From the NCBI GenBank assembly GCA_020850595.1, contig JADZEK010000155.1:80717-144716 (forward strand): a stretch of DNA of 64,000 nt, in the 5' to 3' direction. The notes beneath the pieces are model-generated. The model did not search any database, was not told the origin of the DNA, and saw nothing but the letters and a program-made list of their open reading frames with translations. Position 1 is the stretch's first letter. The number at the start of each line of letters is the position of its first letter. Shown piece by piece: positions 56,558 to 64,000 of the stretch. Both the position numbers and the translations under genes were made by a program. The DNA comes from Anaerolineales bacterium (GTDB taxonomy: Bacteria > Chloroflexota > Anaerolineae > Anaerolineales > UBA6663).

Positions 56558-57882
56558 CACACCCGTACCACGCCCTCCCAGCCGGTCGAGGCCAACTCGC
56601 GCCCATCCGGGCTAAACGCCAGGCTCGTAATCCGGTCGCTGTGCCCCGCCAGCGTCGCCAGCGGCTCCGCGCCCCCGACCGGCGCCCCGCTAGGCAGTCC
56701 GGTCGCGCCCACCGCCCACAGCCGGATCAGCTGGTCGCCGTGCGCCGAGGCCAGCAGGTCGCTGCTGGGGCTGAAGGCCAGCGCCTCCGCCGGGTAAGCC
56801 TGCCGCGCCAGCGCCTGGGGCGGGGCGCTCGGGTCGGCCAGGTCCCAAATCAAGATCGTCCCGCTGGTGCTAGCCGCCGCCAGCCACCGGCCGTCGGCGC
56901 TCAGCGCCAGGGTCGTCAGCGGCGCGGGCTGGGTTAGCTCTAGCGCGGGCGGCACGGCGTCGAAGGCGGGCGCCGCTTGCAGCAGCCCCGGCAGCGCCCA
57001 AATGCGCACTGTGCTCCCCGCCGCCGCGGCCAGCCACTGCCGCCTGGCCGGTGCGCGCGGGCTAAGGTCAAACTGCTGCGCCGGGCTGGGGCCGAGCGTC
57101 AGCGCCCCCAGGTAGGTTTGCAGCGCCACGTCCCACCAGTGCAGGGTGTTGTTCACGCCCAGCGAGGCCACGGCGTATCCGCCCGGCAGCACGCTGCCCG
57201 GCACCGGCGCATAGCGCACAAGCGCCACCTGCACCCCCGGCCCGGTCAGCACCACCCGCAGTTCGCCGTCGCGCGCGTCGTAGACCTCCACCGTGGCGTT
57301 CAGCGTGCCCGCCGCCAGCGCGTGCCCCTCCGGCCACAGCGCCAGGCTGGTGGCCCAGGCCGAGGTCACCATGCGCTGCGCCAGCGCGCCCGTGGCGCGG
57401 TCATACACCAGCACCCCTGGCGCGCCCGCCACGGCCACCTGGCCCGCGCCCGGCCCCCAAACCACTTGCTCTAGCCGCGCACTCGCGCCCAGGCTGATCG
57501 CGGGCGTGGCCGTCAACGCCGCCGTGCCCGTCACGCTCAGCCCCGGCCCAAACGCGGCCAGCAGCGTCACGCTCACGGCATTGGCGGCGGTCAGGCTTTG
57601 AGGCGGCGCGGCGGTCGGCGGCGGCGCGCTGGCCGTGGGGAGGAAGGAGTTGACGGCGACGCTCGGCGTGGGAGTGCCGGTGTTCGTCGGCGCGGCGGCG
57701 CCGGTGGGTGCGCTTTCCGTGGGCACCGTCGGCGTGTCGCCCGGCGTAACCGCCGCCGTCGCCGAAGCTGACAGCGCGCTTGGGGTCGGCGTCAGGCTCG
57801 GCCCTCCGGCCGGCGTCGCGCGCCCGCAGCCCGCCGCCGCCAGCGCCAGAACGACAAGCCAACGCCACCTGTGGAACGCCAT
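56539..57882 (-). CDS. WD40-repeat lipoprotein
   Basis: Lipobox LALAAAGC; repeats such as LALSADGRWLAAASTSGTILIWDLAD and LAFSPDGRELASTGWEGVVRVWGI; TATAAT-N6-ATG start. Confidence 0.9.
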   Translation of the reverse strand: MAFHRWRWLVVLALAAAGCGRATPAGGPSLTPTPSALSASATAAVTPGDTPTVPTESAPTGAAAPTNTGTPTPSVAVNSFLPTASAPPPTAAPPQSLTAANAVSVTLLAAFGPGLSVTGTAALTATPAISLGASARLEQVVWGPGAGQVAVAGAPGVLVYDRATGALAQRMVTSAWATSLALWPEGHALAAGTLNATVEVYDARDGELRVVLTGPGVQVALVRYAPVPGSVLPGGYAVASLGVNNTLHWWDVALQTYLGALTLGPSPAQQFDLSPRAPARRQWLAAAAGSTVRIWALPGLLQAAPAFDAVPPALELTQPAPLTTLALSADGRWLAAASTSGTILIWDLADPSAPPQALARQAYPAEALAFSPSSDLLASAHGDQLIRLWAVGATGLPSGAPVGGAEPLATLAGHSDRITSLAFSPDGRELASTGWEGVVRVWGITDF

Positions 57883-58002
57883 GTCAGGATTATAGCGGCT
57901 GGCCGTCCGCGCCCCGCGCCGCGACTTGTGATAGGCTTCTAGGTAGAATCGGCGAAGCAGGGGGATTTCCCGTCTCTCCGCCCTGCACAGTGAACAAAGG
58001 TC

Positions 58003-58920
58003 GTGCTGATGGAACAACCCGTCATTGCAGTTGAAAACCTGCGCAAGGCCTACGCCAGCGTAGTGGCGGTGGATAACCTGAGCCTCCGCGTGGACGCGGG
58101 CCAGATTTTCGGCCTGCTCGGCCCCAACGGCGCGGGCAAGACCACCACCATCCGTATGCTCATGGACATCCTCAAGCCCGACAGCGGCACAGTGCGCGTG
58201 CTGGGCGCGCCGCCCGGCGCGGTCCGCGCCCGCGTGGGCTACCTGCCCGAGGAGCGCGGCCTGTACAAGAGCCTGCGCCTGACCGAGTGCCTGGTCTACC
58301 TGGGCCGGCTGAAGGGCATGAGCCAGGCCGCCGCCCAGCGCCGCGCCGCGCAGTTATTGGAGCGCGTGGAACTGGGCGGCTGGGCCAAGCACAAGGTCGA
58401 GGAGCTTTCGCGCGGCATGCAGCAGAAGGTGCAACTCGTCGCCAGCCTCATCCACGACCCGGCCCTCGTCATTCTCGACGAGCCATTCCAGGGCCTCGAC
58501 CCGGTGAACGTGGAGATGGTGCGCGGCCTGATCCGCGAATTGCGCGACCAGGGCAAGACCATTGTGCTCTCGGCGCATGAGATGAGCCTGGTCGAGATGC
58601 TGTGCGAGCGCATCGCCCTCATCAACCACGGCCGCGTGGTGCTCTACGGGCGCTTGAGCGAGATCAAGCAGCAGTTCGCCCCCAACGCGCTGGAGATCAG
58701 CCCGCCCGCGCCGCTCGAGGGCTGGCCGGGGGTGCGGCAGGTGAGCGTGGCCGGCGACCGCCAGCGGGTGACGCTCGACCCCGGCGTCGCCCCGCGCGAC
58801 TTATTGCGCCGGCTCATCGAGCGCGGCCTGCCGGTGGACCGCTTCGAGCGCGCCACCGCCACGCTGGATGAAATTTTCGTCACCGTCGTGAAGGGAGATG
58901 GCAACCATGTCGAACAGTAG
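58003..58920 (+). CDS. ABC transporter ATP-binding protein (NatA-like)
   Basis: IFGLLGPNGAGKTTTIRMLMDILKPDSG, ELSRGMQQKVQLVASLIHDPALVILDEPFQGLDPVN. Confidence 0.95.
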   Translation: MLMEQPVIAVENLRKAYASVVAVDNLSLRVDAGQIFGLLGPNGAGKTTTIRMLMDILKPDSGTVRVLGAPPGAVRARVGYLPEERGLYKSLRLTECLVYLGRLKGMSQAAAQRRAAQLLERVELGGWAKHKVEELSRGMQQKVQLVASLIHDPALVILDEPFQGLDPVNVEMVRGLIRELRDQGKTIVLSAHEMSLVEMLCERIALINHGRVVLYGRLSEIKQQFAPNALEISPPAPLEGWPGVRQVSVAGDRQRVTLDPGVAPRDLLRRLIERGLPVDRFERATATLDEIFVTVVKGDGNHVEQ

Positions 58921-60157
58921 CCTGATCTTGACCATCGCCCGCCACGAATACATCGTGAACGTGCGGCGGCCGGGCTTCATCTTCTTCACGCTGCTCATCC
59001 CGGCCCTGGGCCTGATCGGCCTGCTGGTGGCCGGGTTCTTCTCCGGCCAGGCCGCGCGCTTCTTCGAGACGACCTTCACGCCCAGCACCGCTAACGCGCC
59101 CACCGGCCTGGTGGATGAGTCCGGCCTGTTCACGCCGCTCCCAGCCGGCTTCGCCGACGACTACCGCGTCTTCGGCGATGAGGCCGCCGGCCGCGCCGCC
59201 CTGCTGGCGGGCGAGCTGAACGGCCTGGTCGTCATCCCGGCCGACTACCTGGCCAGCGGCGACGTCACCGCCTACGCCGTCGGCGGCTTCTTCGACAGCG
59301 TGGGCCTGGACGACGACGCCCTGCGCGCCCTACTCGTCACCGGCCTGCTGGCCGGGCGGGTGGACGACGCCGTGCTGACGCGCGTGACCAACCCGGCCGA
59401 CGTCCAGCCCATCACCCTCAACGGTGAGGGCGCGCCCACCAACGGCGGCGATTTTGGCTCGGTCCTGGCGGGCTTCCTGATCCCCTACGTCCTCTCGATC
59501 TTCCTGATCATCTCGATCTTCACCGCCTCGTCCTACCTCCTGCGCAGTGTCAGCGAGGAAAAGGAGACGCGTGTGATCGAGGTGGTGCTCTCCTCCGTCA
59601 CCGCCGCGCAACTGCTCACCGGCAAGGTGCTCGGGCTGGGCGCGCTGGGCCTCACCCAGGTGCTCGTCTGGCTGGCCTCCACCGTAGCCTTCTCCGGCGG
59701 GCTGGGGGCGGTGGTGGCCGGGCTGGTCGTCAGCCTCAACCCCCTGATCCTCATCCTCTCCGGCGCGTACTTCCTGCTGGGCTACCTGCTCTACGGCACG
59801 CTCATGGCCTCGGCCGGCGCGCTCGGCACCAGCCAGCGCGAGAGCCAGCAAATGGCCGGCATCTTCAGCTTCGGCGCGGCCGTGCCTTTCATGTTCAACA
59901 GCCTGATCTTCGCCAACCCCAACGGGGCCGTGGCGCGCTTCCTGAGCATCTTCCCGCTCACCGCGCCCACGGCCATGATGCTGCGCCTGCCCATCACCAC
60001 CGTCGGGGCGCTCGACCTGGCCCTCAGCCTGGGCGGCCTGCTCGTTACCATCCCGCTCGCGTTGTGGGCCGGGGGCAAGGTCTTCCGCATGGGCCTGCTG
60101 CTCTACGGCAAGCGCCCCAGCCTTAAGCAGATCGCCCTCGCGCTGCGCCAGGCGTAA
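58907..60157 (+). CDS. ABC transporter permease (NatB/ABC-2 type)
   Basis: LILTIARHEYIVNVRRPGFIFFTLLIPALGLIG; FTASSYLLRSVSEEKETRVIEVVLSSVTAAQLLTGKVLG; overlaps the ATPase gene. Confidence 0.93.
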   Translation: MSNSSLILTIARHEYIVNVRRPGFIFFTLLIPALGLIGLLVAGFFSGQAARFFETTFTPSTANAPTGLVDESGLFTPLPAGFADDYRVFGDEAAGRAALLAGELNGLVVIPADYLASGDVTAYAVGGFFDSVGLDDDALRALLVTGLLAGRVDDAVLTRVTNPADVQPITLNGEGAPTNGGDFGSVLAGFLIPYVLSIFLIISIFTASSYLLRSVSEEKETRVIEVVLSSVTAAQLLTGKVLGLGALGLTQVLVWLASTVAFSGGLGAVVAGLVVSLNPLILILSGAYFLLGYLLYGTLMASAGALGTSQRESQQMAGIFSFGAAVPFMFNSLIFANPNGAVARFLSIFPLTAPTAMMLRLPITTVGALDLALSLGGLLVTIPLALWAGGKVFRMGLLLYGKRPSLKQIALALRQA

Positions 60158-60173
60158 TAGGGCTGGGGACTTA

Positions 60174-60193
60174 GGGGATGCTTCGCTAGGGAC
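60174..60193 (+). repeat. Left copy of 20-bp inverted repeat
   Basis: GGGGATGCTTCGCTAGGGAC; reverse complement at 61569-61588. Confidence 0.9.
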
Positions 60194-60275
60194 ACCAGGG
60201 AATTAATTGAAACGGGCCGTTCGCAGACTGGCAGCGGCCTATCGTCTTCAAGGAGTGGGCTATTGTAAAGGAAGA

Positions 60276-60824
60276 ATGAAGAAACTTATGCAGCATCCCA
60301 TGTTCGGCTTATTCGCATTCGTGGTTGGCGTGTCAATCGCTGGAGGTTTCATCTTGTGGGCTGCGATAGCGATGGGTGTTGCCGATACAGGAATAGCCTT
60401 CTTTGGTGTACTGCTGGGCTCTACCGTTTCCGTGCTCACGCAAATTTACAAGTCAGAGTCAGACAGCAAACAGCAATTGCGTCTAGCCGCGCTTGAGCGA
60501 CGCCTTGAAACTCATCAAAAGGCATATTCGCTTTGGCGAGAGATGCTTTTTCCGAAGGAGGTTGAAAACGAGACTAAATATGATGCAACCCTGAGAGTGG
60601 TGATCAAATGCCAAACTTGGTTCGATGAGAATTGCCTGTATTTGTCACAGGAAGCCCAGCTTGCTTTTCGTGATGCGTGGCAGGCGGCTGAGAATCACGC
60701 TGACTTAGTGCGTGATCACGGTCCTGCCGACCAATTGAGATCTGAAACCGACAGGCTTAAAAGGGCTGGTGATGTTATACGAGCAGGCGTGTACCTCCCG
60801 CCCATAAACACCAATACCCCGTAA
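60276..60824 (+). CDS. Hypothetical two-TM protein, AT-rich (likely horizontally acquired)
   Basis: AAGGAAG SD; MKKLMQHPMFGLFAFVVGVSIAGGFILWAAIAMGVADTGIAFFGVLLGSTVSVLTQIYKSESDSKQQLRLAALERRLETHQKAYSLW; by hand count 60481-60660 is about 47% GC. Confidence 0.8.
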   Translation: MKKLMQHPMFGLFAFVVGVSIAGGFILWAAIAMGVADTGIAFFGVLLGSTVSVLTQIYKSESDSKQQLRLAALERRLETHQKAYSLWREMLFPKEVENETKYDATLRVVIKCQTWFDENCLYLSQEAQLAFRDAWQAAENHADLVRDHGPADQLRSETDRLKRAGDVIRAGVYLPPINTNTP

Positions 60825-60860
60825 TCTCATGGCTCGCGTTGCGTGAAGGCATGATTGACC

Positions 60861-61553
60861 ATGTGGACTGACCTGGCCCCCGCCTGGCAAGCCTGCCTCG
60901 AAGAGGCCTGGGCCGCCTACGTCGCCGGCTCCGTCCCCATTGGCGCGGTCGTGTGCGACGCCGATGGTCTCATCGTCGCGCGCGGCCGCAATCGCATCGC
61001 CGACCCGCTGCCCTCGGCCGACCCTGGTCCGCGGCGTCCCGTGGCCCAGCACGACCTGGCCCACGCCGAGCTCAACGCCCTGCTCGCCCTGCCGCTCTCC
61101 GGTTGGGACAAATCGCTGCCCAACAGCCCGCGCCAGTGGGCGCTCTATACCACCATCGAGCCATGCCCGCTCTGCCTGGGCGCCTTCTACATGTCCGGCC
61201 TGCGGCAGTTGCACTACGCCGCTCGCGACCCATACGCCGGGAGCGTCAACCTTCTGGGCGCCACGCCCTACTTGCGGGTTAAGCCCATCCGCGCCGCCGG
61301 CCCGCACCCAGACCTAGAGCCGCTGTGCACCGCCGTGTGCGTCGAGCAGTTGCTGCGGACCAATCGAGCCGGCCGGAAGGACGATTTGCTCGACCTCTGG
61401 CGGCAGGCCGTGCCCGCCGGCGCGGCCCTCGGCGAACGCCTCCACGCCGACCATGTCCTCGTCTCCCTCCAGGCCGCCCGCGCCCCCGCCGCCGAAATGC
61501 TCGCCTACGTCACCGCCGTCCAGCGGCAGCTCGCCACCGGCCCCACGACGTAA
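60861..61553 (+). CDS. CMP/dCMP (TadA-like) deaminase family protein
   Basis: VPIGAVVCDADG, HAELNALLALP, TIEPCPLCLGAFYMSGLRQLHYAARDP. Confidence 0.92.
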   Translation: MWTDLAPAWQACLEEAWAAYVAGSVPIGAVVCDADGLIVARGRNRIADPLPSADPGPRRPVAQHDLAHAELNALLALPLSGWDKSLPNSPRQWALYTTIEPCPLCLGAFYMSGLRQLHYAARDPYAGSVNLLGATPYLRVKPIRAAGPHPDLEPLCTAVCVEQLLRTNRAGRKDDLLDLWRQAVPAGAALGERLHADHVLVSLQAARAPAAEMLAYVTAVQRQLATGPTT

Positions 61554-61568
61554 GTGCTCTTCCCCCGA

Positions 61569-61588
61569 GTCCCTAGCGAAGCATCCCC
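61569..61588 (-). repeat. Right copy of 20-bp inverted repeat
   Basis: GTCCCTAGCGAAGCATCCCC, exact reverse complement of 60174-60193. Confidence 0.9.
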
Positions 61589-61599
61589 CAGCCCGCCCT

Positions 61600-63723
61600 T
61601 CACGGCGCAGCCTCCGCATTCCATACCGTCACGACTCCGTCAGAGCCGCCCGCCGCCAGCGTCTTGCCATCCGGCGACCACGCCAGCCCAAACACCGCGC
61701 CCAGGTCGGGCCGCAGCACCTGCGCCTCCTCGGCCCCGGTTGCCGCCAGCGTCCAGACGCGCACCGTCTCGTCGTCCGGCCCGGTGGGGGCCGGCGCGCC
61801 GCCGCTCACCAGCCACGCCCCGCTGGGCGCGAAGGCCAGCGCCCGCACATCGCCGGTGTGGCCCGCCAGCTCCGCCAGCGGGTTCGGGTCCACCGCGCCG
61901 TCGGCCACGCGCCATAAGCGCACCTGGCTGTCGGGCGCGGCGCTGCCCGTTGCTAGCAGCGTGCCGTCCGGGCTGAAGGCCAGCGCGTACACCGGCGCGC
62001 CCAGCGTCAGCGTCGTGCGCGGCGTCCCGGCCGCCACGTCCCACACGATCACCTGCCCGTCGTAGCCCGCCGTCGCCAGCGTCCGCGAATCGGGCGCGAA
62101 AGCCAGCGCCGCCACCGGCGCGGTGTGCGCCGTCAGCGTGTAGACCAGCGCGCCGTCCAGCGCGTTCCACAGCGCCGCGCCGTCGTCCGCCGCCGAGGCC
62201 AGCCAGCGCCCGTCGGGGCTGTAGGCCACCGCGTTCACCGTCTGCGTGTGCGCTTGCAGACTGCGGATTTGCTCCCCCGAGGCCGCGTCCCACACCCCCA
62301 CCAAATGCAACGCGCATGCCCCCGAGAAGTTATCCTTGATCTCGCAATACCCGCTGGCGACTTCTTTCCCATCCGGGCCGGCGGCGGGCTGCCCCTCGGC
62401 CGCCACGTCCCAGGCGCGGTCGCTCGTCTGCCGGGCCACGTCCCATACCCGCAGCGTGTCTAGCTCGCTGCTCAGCAGCGCACCGTTCGGCAAGAACGCC
62501 ATCCCCTGCACCGGTCCGGTGAAGCCGCTCAGCGGCCCGCCCGCCGCGCTCACCGCCGCGCCGCTGCCCGCCTCCCAGGCGTAGGTTTGGCCCACATCCA
62601 CCGCGCGCACCAGCTCGGCCCCGGCGCCGCCCGTGCCGAACGCCACGCTCAACACCGGCCCCTCGGTCGGCAGGCTGCGCACCAGCGCGCCGCTGGCCGC
62701 GTCCACCACCTGCACCGCGCTGCCGCTCGTCAGCGCCAGGCGGCGGCCGTTGGCGCTGAAGGCCACGTGCCACACCTCGCTCTCGGCCGTCACCGTCAGC
62801 GCCAGCGTGCGGCCCGGCACGTCCCAGACCACCGCCTGCTGCGTGCTGCCCACTGCCAGCCGCTTGCCGTTCGCGCTGTAGGCCAGGTCGTAGCTCGGCC
62901 CCGCCGGCCCCGGCAGCGCCCCTTGCAGTTCGCCCGTGCGCGCCTGGTAGAGCGTCACGCCCGCCGCGCCGCCCGCCAGCGCCAGCGTGCCGCCGTCCGG
63001 GCTGAAGGCCACGCTAACGCCAACCGCACTTTGGTTGGCTCCCACCGCCGCACCGCCGCGCTCGAGCGTCGCCGTGTACAGTGGGGCCTCGCTGTTCAGG
63101 TCCCACACCTGCGCCTGCGTCGTCGGGAACAGCCCGCCCACCGCCAGCAGCGCGCCGGTCTTATCCACCGCCAGGTCGTTCAGCCAGTAGTCAATCGGCA
63201 GCGTGTGGCGCAGCGCGCCGTCGCTCGTGCTCCACACCCAGGCCACGCCCAGGTCGCCGCCGGGGGCCGCGCGCACCCCGCCGCCTGCCAGCCATTGGCC
63301 GTCGGCGCTGTAGCGCACGAGATACACCGGGCCGTCGGTGGGCAGGAACGCCAGCACGTCCAGCGAGGTCGCGTCGAGCACGTACGCCCCCACGCTGCTG
63401 CCAATTGCCAGCCGCGTCGCGTCCGGCGACCAGGCCATCTGGAACGCCTGCCCGCGCCCCAGCCGCCCGGCCTCCGTCAGCGTTAGCAGCCCGATCGGCG
63501 TTGGGGTGGGGGGCACGACGGTGTGGGTTGGCGCGGTCGTGGCCGTCGGCGCGGCCGTGTATGTCGCCGTCGCCGCCGCGCCGGGTGTGCTCGCCTGCCC
63601 CAGTTCGGTTGGGGTCAGCAACGGCGCCGCCGTCGGCGTCGTCGTCGGCGCCGCCCCGCACCCCGCCAGCCCCAGCGCCAGCCCGATGCTCAGCAGTTGC
63701 GTGACCCAGCGTTGAGTGTTCAT
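61600..63723 (-). CDS. WD40-repeat (beta-propeller) lipoprotein
   Basis: Lipobox LALGLAGC; repeats such as VNAVAYSPDGRWLASAADDGAALWNALDG, LAFAPDSRTLATAGYDGQVIVWDVAAG; TAGAAT-N7-ATG at 63723. Confidence 0.92.
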   Translation of the reverse strand: MNTQRWVTQLLSIGLALGLAGCGAAPTTTPTAAPLLTPTELGQASTPGAAATATYTAAPTATTAPTHTVVPPTPTPIGLLTLTEAGRLGRGQAFQMAWSPDATRLAIGSSVGAYVLDATSLDVLAFLPTDGPVYLVRYSADGQWLAGGGVRAAPGGDLGVAWVWSTSDGALRHTLPIDYWLNDLAVDKTGALLAVGGLFPTTQAQVWDLNSEAPLYTATLERGGAAVGANQSAVGVSVAFSPDGGTLALAGGAAGVTLYQARTGELQGALPGPAGPSYDLAYSANGKRLAVGSTQQAVVWDVPGRTLALTVTAESEVWHVAFSANGRRLALTSGSAVQVVDAASGALVRSLPTEGPVLSVAFGTGGAGAELVRAVDVGQTYAWEAGSGAAVSAAGGPLSGFTGPVQGMAFLPNGALLSSELDTLRVWDVARQTSDRAWDVAAEGQPAAGPDGKEVASGYCEIKDNFSGACALHLVGVWDAASGEQIRSLQAHTQTVNAVAYSPDGRWLASAADDGAALWNALDGALVYTLTAHTAPVAALAFAPDSRTLATAGYDGQVIVWDVAAGTPRTTLTLGAPVYALAFSPDGTLLATGSAAPDSQVRLWRVADGAVDPNPLAELAGHTGDVRALAFAPSGAWLVSGGAPAPTGPDDETVRVWTLAATGAEEAQVLRPDLGAVFGLAWSPDGKTLAAGGSDGVVTVWNAEAAP

Positions 63724-63885
63724 ACCGTCCATTCTACCGCCCTCCTGCCCGCCCTACGCCATCACCTCGTCTCACAGGCACCCCTCCCCGCGCCGGGGAC
63801 AAGGTCCCGAATGCTCTTGTCGGGGGGCCGGGGATCAGGTCCGCCTCTCCCCCAATTTCTCTTCCTCCTCATCCCTACCTGTCAG

Positions 63886-63954
63886 GGTCCAAGACATCGT
63901 GAACACTTTTGAGCTGGCGCGGTAAGTCGGAAAAGGTCCAAGACATCGTGAACA
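63886..63954. repeat. Two perfect 20-bp direct repeats, 49-bp period, near window end
   Basis: GGTCCAAGACATCGTGAACA at 63886-63905 and 63935-63954. Confidence 0.85.
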
Positions 63955-64000
63955 GTTGCGAGCGGATCACTCGTGGGCAAACTCGGGACGCAGTCGTGCC

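Noticed and set aside
1-64000. Search for rRNA genes, CRISPR arrays, intact transposases/integrases or prophage modules
   Set aside because: No conserved signature of any of these seen; only repeat-based hints at the 3' edge

Overview
High-GC (roughly 70%) bacterial chromosomal window, gene-dense on both strands. Gene content and protein style (T/P-rich lipoprotein linkers, LPLV-type tails, WD40 lipoproteins) suggest a Chloroflexota-like (Anaerolineae-type) organism; this is inference. About 58 protein genes are supportable, mostly metabolic or housekeeping: a Cys/Met PLP enzyme, thrC and thrB, aldehyde ferredoxin oxidoreductase, dcd, P5C dehydrogenase, squalene/phytoene synthase-like, nucleoside hydrolase, ABC transporters, CYTH/CHAD, several peptidases and hydrolases. 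There is one tRNA-Val(UAC). No rRNA, CRISPR array, intact transposase or prophage was found. The most interesting signals are: (i) eight genes with a TANNNT -10 box 6-8 nt before the ATG, implying leaderless mRNAs; (ii) two families of intergenic heptanucleotide tandem repeats; (iii) a dual-specificity-phosphatase-like protein whose catalytic Cys is Ala; (iv) a STAND (NB-ARC)-TPR protein with a GDxVxGD N-terminus and near-identical 120-bp TPR units; (v) an AT-rich membrane-protein gene in a segment flanked by a 20-bp inverted repeat; (vi) a DUF433/DUF5615 toxin-antitoxin-like pair with a frameshifted toxin; (vii) tandem palindromes upstream of thrC; (viii) a 23-bp repeat shared inside coding regions of two lipoproteins. 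Family calls come from reading motifs, not database searches.
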